From Morchella semilibera (lineage: Eukaryota > Ascomycota > Pezizomycetes > Pezizales > Morchellaceae): 64,000 bases of DNA. Where the stretch lies: NCBI GenBank assembly GCA_009192285.1, contig WBVU01000003.1, positions 4,805,973-4,869,972 of the forward strand, read 5' to 3'. Numbering within the stretch: position 1 is the first letter of the stretch; every line of letters begins with the position of its first letter. This document shows, piece by piece, positions 23,358 through 35,804 of this stretch. The position numbers and the translations under genes are program-made. The notes under the pieces were generated by a model, which saw only the letters and a list, made by a program, of their open reading frames with translations, searched no databases and had not been told where the DNA came from.

Positions 23358-26097
23358 TCATCCTACCGTCGTTATCGGGCTACTAGAATCCAGTCTTCTG
23401 CTTTCACCTTCTGCGGCTGCCGTACCCCTTGCAATTTGCATTTGTCTTCCATGTCTGGGTTTAGCTTTTCCGTCGCTTGTACCAGCGTTGTTGTTCGTGA
23501 AGTCCTTCCATTTTCTCCACCCGTCAAAGTCGATCAACGCTTGCATGCAGCCCCATTCAGTGACCTTCCTCTCCAACCAAATAAAGTTTACAGGCTATTT
23601 TATTTCATCGTTAGCGGGCAGATAGTAGGAATGATGTGGCTCAAAAAACTCACCTTAGTTAAGAAATCATTGCAACCAGCTGCTAATGCTTCATGACGAT
23701 CGCTCTGTAACGAGGATGCAGTAAGGGCGACAATAATGACAGGCGATTTAAAAAGAATAGAGTTCGGAAGTTTATCCTCGTCCGAAAGCACTGCGTCCTT
23801 AGGAAGAGGGGGATCCTGGAATCCTATCGAGTTGACTCTTTCTAACCGGCGAATCTCTTTCGTAGCCTCTAACCCGTTCATAACGGGGAGCTGAATATCC
23901 ATGAGCACTAGATGAAATCCGCCCGCCCGCCATTTTTCAACTGCTTCCTTTCCGTTCATCGCAGACTGCCATCGGACTTTGAGACGTTTCATGAATGCTT
24001 CCAGAAGCCGCAAATTAATGACGTTGTCCTCGACGATGAGGACATTAATTGGGGGCACGGCTCCATCGGGCAGCAACCCTGCAGGGGATGCGTGCTGCTT
24101 CTTATCTTTCTTGATTCTAGTTGATAACGGTGATGCTACACGCGCTGGGGGAGGCGTTGAAACCCTCTGGGGAATATCCTCAGTGGGTGGTGTTGGAATT
24201 GGTGGTGGGGGGGGGGCTGGTCTCGATTGGCTGCGTCTGAATTGCCCCTTGAACGAGCTCGCATGACTGTTCCCGCAGCAGCCACGCCTGAACTCGAAGC
24301 ATGTATGGTTGGTGATGCAGTTGCTAGCCGTCTAGCACTCGGTCGAGATGCGCGGTTCCGGGCGCCGCCTCCTGGCGATCCTGGGAGATTTGGTACTTGA
24401 CCAGTGGTCAGTATTCCGATTGAGGGTCCTCCTAAACCATTTTGCTGCCCGCCGTTCATTATTTGTGATTGGTTATGAGAAGATTGCACCAGAGGCATTG
24501 GTGGAAAGTATTCGTTGCTTTCAATACCTAGGTGAGATTCGTGTGCAGAGCCATATGCATAAGTATGGGGGGACGGTCGAGGTGTCTTCCGCAACGGAAG
24601 GGGGGGAACATCAATAACCAAAGCCTCATCAATCGTCTGACCACCAGGAAAATATTCATCCAGGGTGTGTACAAGTGTCTCGTCTGGGTTCAACATTCTT
24701 TCCACAGAAATGTGATTATTGTAACCATGATGATTATGGGTTTGATTGTGATCTAGAGAACGTGGCCTTGTATGCCGTGGGATAATTCGTAGCGTAATAT
24801 CCGGGGCATCGTAGCTCCTGCCCAAGGCATTTTGGTATTTCTTCAAAACCACATCCCGAACATCATCCACCATATCCTCATTGCGGACACTAACAGTTGT
24901 TGGTGATCCGCCTGGTCGTTTTACCCAAACCTTCCTGATAGGCATCTCTGGGCCTAGTGTAGCAGGCGTTGGGAGTGGGTGAAATTCTACAGGTGTCGAG
25001 TGAAAGTTATTACTATTTGTCTGTTGATCTTCGGGAACAGGCTGCTTTTGTTCGCTGTTGCTGTTGATGCTGTCAGGATCTAGAAGGTTCTGAATTAGAG
25101 CACCCTCCGTATTAGGGAACAACGATTGCCTTCGAGCAACTTGTGATGGACGTCGAATGTACGCGGCGTTCAGTGCTTGTGTGGAGGAGGGTAGGAGAGG
25201 CTGCTGGAATTCAGGGCGCGCTGCTCTGTTTTTCTCCTTCCTCGGCGGTTGAAGGGGAAAGGCCGAGTCTGCTGCTTGTGGTGATACCGGTGTGACGACC
25301 GGAGTAGCAGTAGTAATACTAGCGGCAGGAGATACGGCGGGGGAGATTTTAGGGGTGGAATGAGGTGAGTCTTGATCGCCGTTTTCAAGGGACTTCGAAA
25401 CGAGTGGAGGCTCTGACCTGGGCGTCGGCGGAGATGGTAGCGGTGGTAATGGAGGAGGGAGTGTTGTTGGAGGGCAAGGAGTCGGCTGCTGCTGCGTTGG
25501 AGAGTTTGGCGCGCCTGACAATATTACTGCTGAGCCGTTACGAGATGAACTTCCCGCTGTTCCCGAGCCTTCCCCCCTCGGTGCAGTGGTAGTACTGTCA
25601 GTAGAAGTAGGGCGTTCGCCTGGAGCCGACTTGATGCTTTCCCTGCCCTGGTGATCGTTCTTGATCTCCACGGCATTCGAGGACGAACTGCTTAACGAGA
25701 GCCTTGCCGTTAGAGGCGAAGATGATCGCTCTAATCGTTCGGGAGGCTGTGGGGTAGAGTGTGAATTTCGACGCTTCGTGATATATGCTTGAACGTCTAG
25801 CACTCGCTGCTTCAATCTCAAAGCCGGCATCGGCATTTCCCCCAAGCGGTCCCGGTCCTCTCCACGTTGTTCACGCTCACTCTGCTCTTCACAACAAGGA
25901 CGCTCGCGGCTACTACTGCTAGTAAGAGGAGTAGCAGCAGCAGCAGCAGCAGTGGTAGCAACAACAACGAGAGGGCTATCTGAGTTGGAATTCGACTTCT
26001 TCGAGTTCGTCTTGGAGCAGCTACACGAGTCTAAGCAGCAAAAGCGGCAGAGACGGTGCTGGAGTCGAGCGCAGCAGAGCAACAGTGTGAAACTCAC
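23358..26097 (-). CDS. SSK1: Ssk1 response regulator of the HOG pathway (apparent frameshift)
   Basis: The last exon is 23594-23358 after a 59-bp intron (23595-23653, GTGAGT). Upstream the coding sequence runs from 23654 to 26097; the true start may be the later ATG at 25836 (MPMPALRLKQRVLD). The N-terminal half is low-complexity, then comes the conserved VWVKRPGGSPTTVSV ... DVRDVVLKKY block. The receiver domain carries VLIVEDN (acidic pocket), VLMDIQLPVMNGLEA (phospho-acceptor Asp), VALTA (Thr) and NDFLTK (Lys), and ends in VNFIWLERK and FDGWRKW. The receiver is in a different frame from the N-terminal part. The switch falls at or near a run of ten G on the plus strand (24207-24216), which points to a miscalled homopolymer; a real mutation or unseen intron is possible. 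Ssk1 takes phosphate from Ypd1 and controls the Ssk2/22 MAPKKK under osmotic stress. Confidence 0.9.
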
Positions 26098-29000
26098 CAG
26101 TTAACAAGCGGAAGCAGAAAAAAGGAACGTCGAGACAATAGAAAAACAAAGCTAAAAAGGAAATTGATGAATTTGAAAAATAAATAAAATGAGTGGACGG
26201 GGCCCGGCAGAGCTGCTAGTACTACTGCTGTCCCTTGGAGATGACTGATGAAGGGAGACAAGAGAGCATGTCCGAACGAAGGGCCCTCTTTTTTTTTTTT
26301 TTTTTTTTTTTCGCTTAAATGCTAGTTGATGATCTTCCAAGATCTCACGGGAAGGCCAGCACAGAATTCAACAGGGTCCGTCAATTGATCGAAGGTAGCT
26401 TTGTTGCTGCTGCGTCTGCCAGCGTAATATAGACGGGGAAATCTGGAGAAAGCACCTGGGATATAGATGGATGGGGGATCTGCTTGGAGCAAAGATGGTG
26501 GGGGGGAATGGACTTCACGCCCTTCTCTTCCACTCCCATGGGTTCTAAACTTGGAGGTTTTGCTGTTCCTCTACTTACTCTTCTGTAAGCTCTTGCTTTT
26601 AGCTGCTTTGCCTACTTGCTTGATCTTTCCGTCTTTCAACGGCACGCATCACAATTCCTGACGGATGCATCATAACCAGTAAGTACATCATACATACATA
26701 CATACATGCAGCCACCAGACCTAAATCTAAGAACATGAGGAAACTAACATGGGAAAGACCTCTGTCTCTCGAAAAATAGTGAATTAACGAGGTAGGATCA
26801 ACAGACTGCACACCCCTACAGACAGACAGCATGCTGCAAATTGAGCCACCCCCGTCCTTGTCCCGGTGGCTGCCGATTCCGGCCAAAAAGACTGATCTGT
26901 ACCATTTCGGGCCCTCCTAATCTAGTGGCACAACCTCTAGAGTATCTGTTGCTGTCCATCCACTCAGTTTCCTTTATTTTATCCTACTACAGATCAAACG
27001 TGGACTCCCCGCAAGAAATACATATGTATGTATGTAAGTCTCATGGATAATTGAAATCACCATGTCGAACAACAGTGGCAATAGACAGCATACGCATCTC
27101 TTTCCCTCTAGCCACCACCTTCCGCCCAGTGAGTTCTGGACGCTGTCGGCTATGCTTGATTGGATCCCGCAGCATCCTCCTACTGTAATAAAAATCCCAT
27201 ACACGAATTCTGAGGTCTTGGTCAGGACTTGAATTCGATAAGACACCAGACGAGTCTAGTTAGGCGTTCAAGGAGAAATGCCTACCCGCTGTGCGCAATG
27301 CGCATGGCAATTACGAGCTAAACCCAGGTGCACAGATGTGTCAACTATCCACAGCCAAAAGTTTGCCGCGATAAAAATCGGCTCTGGCTTTGGCTTTGAT
27401 CTGTCCTGTGTCAGCACCTCTATCAAGGCTCGAGGGTTGAAAGTGAACCCAGACAACAAACGTGGCAGTGGCGAAACGGACGTCAAGTGAAACATCATGT
27501 GGGAATCAAATCTTGATCCGCTCGCCCTGGCCTTGGGCGAAATGATCAATTTTTTTTTGACACGGGTGAGGCGCGATCGCAGTTGTAAATAGGTATCTAG
27601 TTATAGGGTATGTATGCGTACGTATTGTAAGTACAGTAGCAGTACAGTCGTTCACCGTCGCTTGACGAATACCGCTAGTTGACGAATAGGGGACTTTAGG
27701 CCAATAGAAATTAAAAGCTGTTTCTTGCCATAATTGGAGTCCCCGCTCAGAATCGTCAACTGGCAGTATTCGTGAAAGACTGTAGCTAAGTACTATGTAA
27801 GTGTGATAGTGCTAGAGTACATGTATCTAAGGTAAGACCGCTGGCTATATTGGACCGTCACTTAGTCTCTCCCCTTCCTGCCGGAGTACACGGGTATGGG
27901 AATAAGAACACGCCTCTTTGCCATACAAATGGTGCATTTGGTTCTAATTCCTACACCCGAGTAAAGAAGACGACGAACGTGTAAGAAAAAAATGAGAGAG
28001 AAGTAAGAAAAATACGACAGGGCTCCATCGCTGTCCAATACCATGTGTCCCATGTAGGTTTAGAGCTTCAGTAAAGGACCTAACTACATGTATGTATAGC
28101 CAGAAAACGAAAACCGTTTGGCGGATGACTGCATTCCTATTAAGAGGTATCACAGAACGCCGACAAAAGAGACTCGAGCTAGATCTACAAACCATAAAGA
28201 GTGTCCAGATCTAGGTTCGCACGTACGTATGTTCAACGGCGGGCGCAGGTAGTTGACCAGCCAGTCGCAGTGGATCAGATTGATGGTGGTTCGCCCATTG
28301 TCGTTGTGTGTTGGTTCCAGGCTGGAAGATAGTAACCTGAGGAGCTTCGTAATTGATTGATTGAGGTTGGGTTCGACCGGAGACCTGCAGTCCACGTTGC
28401 ACAAATAGGAGGGTCAAGAGGGTGCTCACGCATGCTCTACTCTAGATCTACTCTGGCTACTCTACATACATCGCGCGTTGGTGATTTTAGTGTCGGATCG
28501 AATCGAGTGGTTCCATTCTCTTTCCTCAGTTCTACTCTGGACCGATTCCTTCCTAGACGGGGAGGGCTTATCATAAATTTATAAAGCGAAAAGCGGCAGA
28601 TCAGAAATATCACGTTAATAGTGGCTACATGTACCTGTAGGTACCTCACCCCCCCCCCCCTCAATTAAAAGATACGTTCAGCAAAGCCCCTCCGCCTGCC
28701 ACAGTTGCGGCTCCTCAACCTCCAACACCACCTTTCCACGGGCGCCCTTCAAAAAAAAAAGCTTAAATCCACACCATCATCTGAATCACATGAGGAATGA
28801 TCAGCCCCCAGCTCCACCCGGCAAAGTTGTTTGCAAGCGAGGCCCAATCAACAGCTGTTCCGTAGATTACAGGTGTGTGGGATTGGGCTTAGGGGTTTCT
28901 CGCTAGGAATGCACGGGCAGGACTCTAAAAGTAGTTGCGTTAGGCGGTGGATCCGCTTACTTGTTATATGCTGAGAAGTGTGATATTACACACTCGAGCA

Positions 29001-31616
29001 TAAATATCTGTTCTGTGCCCCATGGGTGTTCTCTATGAAATCAACCTACATCCCACATAGGGTACTTTATCATGATCAGGAGGGAAGGAGGGGGGTGAAT
29101 GAATGACTGATTAAGGTACTCCGTCCCAGATGGGCTGCTCACTCGCTCCGTCCCTACAGAGGATACCTACCGCCTATCACCCATTATCTCACAGAGAAGG
29201 TACAAGTACAGCGGCGGGTAATATTACCTGTCGCTGTACTCACATGTTCTACCCCCCTTTCTCTGTGACCCATCAACCTTACCAATATCCAGTCTTCATT
29301 TAGTAGAATGTGAGGGTGCAAACAGAATGAATCCAGCAAGTATTAAATCTCGAAGCGTCTTGGGTCTCGACTACACACAACTGATCAAAGGACCGGAACA
29401 TCTGAACAAGAAGCAACTGCGTAGCGAAAACACTTCCTACTCTTCATTTCTCACATACGTTATGTAACGTTGCTGATAACATGCTCATCACCGTGCGCTC
29501 TGAAAAATCCCAGCGACCAGTTTCTAAACTTCCCCGCCGGCGCTTGTGGATTTCGCAGAGGGTGAGACAACATTTGACTATCAAAAGAGGGGGGGGTGAT
29601 AGGGTGCGTAGGAAGAGGCCATCCTTTCCCCCGCCTCCTCATCTGCCGGCGCGCGCTCGCGCATTCTTACTTGCCTAATCGCCTAGCTCATCGCATTGGG
29701 TTCTTCTTTTCTCATCTTAGACAGAAAAAGCGTGACAGTTAGATGCGTAATTGGGCATGTAAGTATGTAGATCATCCTGATGTAAAATAATTTAGGGACC
29801 ATAATGGGAACATTAGATCTAGAATTCTCTAGATCTAAGGTAACCGAAAATGAGGGATGCAAAATTAGTAGCGGTGGTAAACTCCAATGGTATTTACAAT
29901 GAGGTCTACTGCAGGGTGTCGCGCGCGCTGGCTAAGGAGAGAAAACACACCGAAATCAGTGACGAACTCACGTTAACATGCATTGGAAATAAGTTGTGTT
30001 AAACGAGACTCCATAGAATTCTCGTAGTTTATATAATTATACTACTATACTGTATACTTTATACTTGTTTACTCACAGATCCAGCGTAACATCAGGACTC
30101 TCTTTCTTTCACTAGTACTTATTATATTAGCTCTTTCGTTCATCTCCTTTTCGCATTCTCAAGCACATAGGCAAGACCCAAAGGTATTGTTCCAGCCTAT
30201 GATTCGTTCCCTCCCTCCTCAAAGTCCTAAAGTGTAAGGTCATCTTAAAGGGCGCTTTGGCGGGCAATCATCACTCCCTTACCACTCCATCCCATCCCCC
30301 CATCCCCCCATCCCATATCATATCCACCCTCCCCACCGTACCTTTGCATTCACACCCACCACACTCTCTCACTCACCCGCTCGCTCACGCTCCCCAGATT
30401 TGCATACTTTACGCCCTTCCTTTGATTCCCTCCCTCCCTAGGTATGTATGTACATGTTCTCTCTTGCTAATCACTGTGCGCGTCTCTGATCAACATCATG
30501 CTAACTTAACTTTCTGCGCCAGACTGAGCGTCGAAACTCGAATCGTTGGATAGCCCGCGTGAAACCCGGCATCGCTTACCAGGACAGCTGCCCGCGTGCG
30601 TGCTCGCTCGCCTACCTACTGCCTGCCCTGCCTAGCTGCATCGTTGCCAGTCAGTGTGAGTCCGCATACACCACCACCACTCACCTTACCCTTTGGCGAG
30701 TCCCACCACCACCACCGATAGACCTCAACCCACAACCAACAAGTTGTCTGTTGCGCGCCTCGCTGATTCTCTCCCCATCCTCTCATTTCCACTCATCTAA
30801 ACTTTCCTCCAACCATCGCGCAGTAACTAAGTAACCCCCCTACCCCCGCTATTAACGCTTTACTTTTGTTTTTTGTTGTCGCGAAAACTCCTTTTACATT
30901 TCTCATCTCCAATAGCCTGCCTATATTTTATTATTTTTTTGCTCTCTTGCCTGTTGCACAAAACCTTTCCATCCCGGCGCAAACTACCTGAACCAAAAAC
31001 CGCCTTTTTTTTGTTCCTTTTGTTTTCTCTCTTTTCACCGCTTTTTTTCTTTTTTCTTATCTTTTTTTTTTTTTAATATTGTTGTCGCAAGTTCTACGTA
31101 GTCGTCGCTATCTGTCGCTGTGCAGCACTGCATTGATCTGCATCAGGGACCGACCGGCGCGCGCCTCAACTTCTGTTGGTTGTTGTTTCTTTGAGCATCT
31201 TCATTATTTGGACCTATCTGTTCTGTCGCGGTCAATATCATAGTTTATCTAGCTAACTAGAACTCTCCATCCAGTCCCTTCAACCCCTCCACCCACATTG
31301 GGCGTGGCGCTACTACAACGCGGTCACTTGTTTTGTTCAGGTCAACCCTCACGTACTCCCATTTCCAGCCTAACCCATCAACGGGTCCGACACAAAGGAA
31401 TATCCAAAGAAAGAAATAAAGAAAAGAGTCAGAAATCAATAAGAGGATACTGCCTTTTCTTTCATTAAACAACTGCATACAACATCCATAGCGTAATAGC
31501 ATACCAGTGCATTGACAACACCACGTGCCATTTACCTATTTATAGTACTTCCTATTACACACCTAATATTATTTGGCAACTACCCCCCGGGTGGCATCCC
31601 GCGAGTTACTCGAGAA
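26098..31616. promoter_or_regulatory. Long upstream region between SSK1 and WHI3
   Basis: 5.5 kb between divergent genes with no gene recognised. It holds a T tract of more than 20 bases at about 26289-26312, a pogo-like MITE (27643-27784), an 11-bp palindrome around 29813-29838, and a long C/T-rich belt at 30250-31080 typical of the upstream or leader region of a highly regulated fungal gene. ORFs in the C/T belt (for example 30257-30553, 30873-31076) are composition artefacts. Confidence 0.5.
27643..27784. repeat. Pogo/Fot1-type MITE (142 bp)
   Basis: Starts TACAGTCGTTCAC and ends GTGAAAGACTGTA. The inverted arms extend about 45 bp through GAATACNGCNAGTTGACGA and GGGGACT, with a 9-bp insertion in the left arm. 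TACAGTC ends with TA boundaries are typical of fungal pogo/Fot1 elements. No coding capacity. Confidence 0.7.
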
Positions 31617-33239
31617 ATGATGGCCTCAGCAGTATCAGATAGGGCCTGTGGTGTTATTGGTGGTAACGACAGATCTTACAGTGTCAACGGTAACGGCGGC
31701 AGTAACGGCGTCATCGGTGGAGGTACCGGAGGGGTTATCAATGGGGGTGTCGGCGCAAGTACCGGAGGACATCATTTTGAATCTTTCTACCCATTCAGCC
31801 AAACCCGGGGTGGCATTCTCGCGTCCACTCCTCGGGGCATCTCGCCCGAAACCCACGCCCCTAGCGAGATCCGTAGCCCACCACCTGGGTTCGAAAATGT
31901 TGTCCCTGAGTCCTCGCAAGCTCACTCCATTCGCATCAAGAATATGCCTTCCGGTGTGACCCATCGAGACATTAGCAACATTTTGTTATTTGCGAAGGAT
32001 CTCCAAGACGTGCGCATGATCAGTGAAGGCGCAATAGCAGTATTTGGCTCTTATGAGAGTGCAGTACAGGCACAACAGTGCTTGGATGGTAAACCGGTGG
32101 ACGGTTTCGGAGGCAAGAGTGTACTATCGGTACAGTTGGTCGACAAGGACAGGGAGCTTTTAGATTTAGGCCCACTCTCGCCTGGATCGTCGCCGACATC
32201 AGAAGGATTAGGAGGCGGGTACACAACTAGCCATCCGTTGTTTTCGAGGGCGGTCGGGGTTGGGGCCATTGGTAGTAATAATAGCGGGCTTAAGAATGGA
32301 AATAATGGTGGAAGCGGCGGCGTTATTGGCGGTGGCAATGCCAATAACGCGACCGTCGGCGGGACTAGTCAAAATATCATTGGTAGTGGCGTTGGTAGTA
32401 TTGGTGGTAGTGTTAGTGATAACAGCTTCTACGAACAACAATCGTTCCTTCAACAATTGCCGCCCTACCATAGACAGGCAGCCGACCCTGATGATGTAGA
32501 CGAGCGTGCAGCGGCCATGGGCCCCAGAAACAGATCGTTGACAAACCCTTTAACTATTAATGGGCCCAGTCGCATGCCGCACCTGCCCCAACTATCGACT
32601 GCAGGCACTGGCTTTATGAGCACACCCCACCATATCACGTCGCCTATCAATAACCTGGTTTCGCCCACTCCATGGCTATCCAACAGTAGTCACTCCCCGC
32701 ACCCACGTAACCTCCCCGCTGCAAACCCCGCGGATCAAAACCCGCCATGCAACACTCTCTATGTTGGCAACCTTCCTGTCAACACCACCGAAGATGAGCT
32801 GAAGAGTCTATTCAGCCGTCAACGCGGCTACAAGCGCCTCATGCTAAAGCCGAAGCCCCAAGGTCCAATGTGTTTTGTCGAATTTGAAGATATTGACTTC
32901 GCAACTAAGGCTTTGGCCGATCTCTATGGCCGCAGTCTTTCCAATAGCGTCAAGGGTGGGATTAGACTCAGCTTTTCCAAGAACCCACTTGGAGTCCGCT
33001 CGTCGGGAAATAACGTCCATGCACCTACTCCGATCGGCACTTCCTTATTGGCTGGCGGCAATGGTGCTGCTGGTGGTTCACAGTTTCCCTTTACGACCGC
33101 AGTCCATAACCCCCCAGGACTACCTGCTCCTGCTAACCGCCAGCTGAGCCCCGGTGTCTATGACCAGGGTCAGCCTGGCCAGGGCTTTGGAGTCACCCCT
33201 TTTAGTGTTCCTGGGGGATATTATTCACACGGAAGGTAA
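31617..33239 (+). CDS. WHI3: Whi3-like RNA-binding protein
   Basis: An uninterrupted ORF; I place the start at 31617 (MMASAVSDRACG), giving 540 residues. The frame is open back to 31512, but that part (YLFIVLPITHLILF) looks like untranslated or intronic sequence. A degenerate RRM-like segment lies near residues 100-180 (SIRIKNMPSGVTHRDISNIL). Gly/Asn-rich and Ser/Pro-rich low-complexity linkers follow. A strong C-terminal RRM (about residues 375-455) has RNP2 TLYVGNLPV, RNP1 MCFVEFED and the family-specific end GGIRLSFSKNPLGVR. In yeast Whi3 binds G1 cyclin CLN3 mRNA and forms condensates; in filamentous fungi Whi3 positions cyclin and formin mRNAs. The low-complexity content fits phase-separating behaviour (inference). 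The 5' side is very pyrimidine-rich. Confidence 0.88.
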   Translation: MMASAVSDRACGVIGGNDRSYSVNGNGGSNGVIGGGTGGVINGGVGASTGGHHFESFYPFSQTRGGILASTPRGISPETHAPSEIRSPPPGFENVVPESSQAHSIRIKNMPSGVTHRDISNILLFAKDLQDVRMISEGAIAVFGSYESAVQAQQCLDGKPVDGFGGKSVLSVQLVDKDRELLDLGPLSPGSSPTSEGLGGGYTTSHPLFSRAVGVGAIGSNNSGLKNGNNGGSGGVIGGGNANNATVGGTSQNIIGSGVGSIGGSVSDNSFYEQQSFLQQLPPYHRQAADPDDVDERAAAMGPRNRSLTNPLTINGPSRMPHLPQLSTAGTGFMSTPHHITSPINNLVSPTPWLSNSSHSPHPRNLPAANPADQNPPCNTLYVGNLPVNTTEDELKSLFSRQRGYKRLMLKPKPQGPMCFVEFEDIDFATKALADLYGRSLSNSVKGGIRLSFSKNPLGVRSSGNNVHAPTPIGTSLLAGGNGAAGGSQFPFTTAVHNPPGLPAPANRQLSPGVYDQGQPGQGFGVTPFSVPGGYYSHGR

Positions 33240-35019
33240 TTCAACGAGAAAACAATTCAAAAAAAAATATATATATATATTTCCTGCTATATATGTGATG
33301 AGGAACGACAAACCGGCGCATTGGGTTTAAAATTCGGTGTTTTCTTTTTTGGTGGGGTGGGAACTGTTTGGTTCAGATTCATAGCCGGCCGGGTTCAGTC
33401 ATGCGCATCAGAGTTAAGGGGGTTCATAAGGTCATTGCCATGGGACTAGGTGTTTATTTGTACTTTTTTTCTCTATTTTTCTTTTCTCTTTCTTGGATAG
33501 CGTTGTGACTTCCCCTCATCTCGGATCCTACTCCTCTTACTATATTTCTACACATGTCTCTTCATATGATCATATGCTCATTTTCTTCGTCTGCATCCTT
33601 ATTCTTTTGATAAACATCATTAGCATCAGAGGTCTTCGTGTTGATGCTATGTTATATTACTGTATTGGACGCTGGAATTGCATGGGGAAACCCTTTGGAC
33701 TGTGTTTTTAGGCTGCCTTTCTGTTCATTTTTCATTTCCTTCCTTTCCCTCCTTCCTTCTTTATTTTCTCTTTTTTTTGGTGTCCTACTGCTTGGGAATG
33801 GATTTCCTTTTTTTATTCAAGGCACCTATGTCCTCTTCGTCTCAATATTACTAGTACCTTTCTTTTATTTGTGTCCTTTATTAGGATGGAGTTTGCCTCT
33901 CAGTCTTGTCTTCTAGGAGACTTTCTTGACGGAACAGGCTCGGGTCATGCCCTTGTTTTCTTTTCTTTTCCATCTTCCTTTTCTTTCTTGCTACATGCGG
34001 ATATCGGTTCTTACATCTGCCTTCTCTAGTTTCGCCGTTTTACCACTATCCTGCTCTTTTTACCGTACCTTATTCTAACAGCTTTTACAACGCCAACCCT
34101 CAGCTGACGGCATAAATGCCCCATCCCCTTCGGAGGTCTACGGAAGAGATAGACTGTGGAGCTAAGGATAGTTTCAGTGCAGCCTAAGTCCTTTCAGTCT
34201 CTCAGGCCGTTGTAATCATACGTGGTAGTACCTGTTCCTGGCGCTCCGGGCTGTGTTATTGGGGTACGGGTCTGGGTGCATTTTACGGTTGTTGGGATAC
34301 GGGTTGAACGAGTGGGCGTGTTTCTTTCCTTCCCTTGTTCCCCTTTAGGTCTTTCTCTAGTTGTTACGGAACAGAAGGTTGTTGAAAAGTAATGAAAACG
34401 AGGCGGTAGATTGGATCTACTGCACTCTAGTGTGTGTTTGTGTCGGAGAGGGGGGTGGGTTATATATTATATTAAATGGCCACGGTGCCTTTCTTTTGTT
34501 CGGATTTCATGTTTGCCTTTATTTCTCTCTTCTTCTTTTGTGGGATTAGGACGGTCTGGTAATAGTTGTGGCATCATTAATGCACTTGCATCGATGAATG
34601 GCATAGGATGGGGAATTTGTCTATATAAAATGAAGAAACCGAAGGTTAGTAGTATGGCATAATGGCATTTATTTGTCTAGGTGTTTAGTATAAAATACAA
34701 AGAATATTTTAACAAGCCTGCAAACTGCGAGGAATATATCACACTCCTCTCTACCTTCAAGCTACATAGGTAGTTAGTGGTTTGCCAAGCTAAATAATGT
34801 ATATTAATAGATACATTAACATCATTTGATATATTTCTATAAGTATTATTTTGAACACTAACACTGCAGCATGGTTTCTAACCTACTCTACCTCTTTTTA
34901 AATAATTGCATTTTTCTCTAGGTTTTCGCGGGTTTTCTCTCTTTCCCTGCAAGTATTAGCGTCTTTCCCCATAGCATTCACAGTTCCCCTTCCAACTAAA
35001 TTTAACTTTAGGGTCTCTC
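33240..35019. other. WHI3 downstream region and edge of transposon island 2
   Basis: Mostly T-rich sequence without coding character; probably includes a long 3' UTR. Short ORFs here (for example 33638-33916) are hydrophobic products of T-richness. From 34.7 kb the DNA becomes AT-rich, and the first CAT137 copy of the second island starts at 35020. Confidence 0.45.
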
Positions 35020-35162
35020 CATCAGCAATTTCAACTTGTGATTGGAGTCTCCCAATAGTCTTCCGGGTCTCCTAAGAGTCTCAGGCTCTTGAGAGTCCTG
35101 AATATTTTTTGAGTCTCCTGAGGCTCAGGAGACATCAAGAGACAAATGTAGTCTTGCTGATG
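35020..35162 (+). repeat. CAT137 miniature element, copy 13
   Basis: 143 bp (small internal duplication or insertion), flanks TC / TC. Confidence 0.9.
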
Positions 35163-35271
35163 TCTATCAAAAACTATCAATTAATAGTCGCTAACTTCCA
35201 ATACTGTACCTGTAAACAATCACCAACAACAACACCAATAGCCTGAACCCCGAACTGAGCAACTAAGACTA

Positions 35272-35408
35272 CATCAGCAAGACTTCATTTGTCTCCTGAT
35301 GTCTCCTGAGCCTCAGGAGACTCGAAAAATATCTAGGGGTCTCAGGAGACTCTCAGGAGACCCGGGAGACTGTTGGGAGACTCCAGTCACAAGTTGAGTT
35401 TGCTGATG
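35272..35408 (-). repeat. CAT137 miniature element, copy 14
   Basis: 137 bp, flanks TA / TA. Confidence 0.92.
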
Positions 35409-35804
35409 TATATTTAGGACAGATGAAGATGATGATACAAATGAGATTGAGTGGCACAGTCAAGACTAACGAAACCATAAGGCAGCAGCTAAAGTGAAAA
35501 CCAGGAAGTAACGCGGGGAAAGTGAAGACAATTTAGGAAACTTGAGCTAGAACTAAAGGATGCCTCAAGAGGGATCCTTACAGGCAAAAACTAATGTAAG
35601 TTACAAAATAGACTAAAGGCTATAGATAGGAGTAGATGTCTATATACTAGAATAACAGAAAAACGAGATGAATATAAAAGAAAAGAAAGACGAAGAAAAG
35701 TCTCTAAGCCCAATGTTTAACATTTTACTCCCCTACTCCTTCATAACTCATTTTTGCATCATGGAATCCAATAGAAACTCTCAAATCACATACTAACCCC
35801 AACA
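35409..35804 (+). repeat. LTR-A copy 7, degenerate
   Basis: Diverged LTR-A in the TGTGACGG orientation (AGATGAAGATGATGATAC, GGAGTAGATGTCTATATAC, TCATAGAATCC-like blocks). Its end is cut by LTR-A copy 8, which starts head-on at 35805. Confidence 0.55.

Noticed and set aside
30257-31076. ORFs in the C/T-rich belt upstream of WHI3
   Set aside because: Proline/serine/leucine runs caused by pyrimidine-rich leader sequence; no conserved content.
32051-32471. Minus-strand ORFs opposite WHI3
   Set aside because: Shadows of the Gly/Asn-rich coding region of WHI3.
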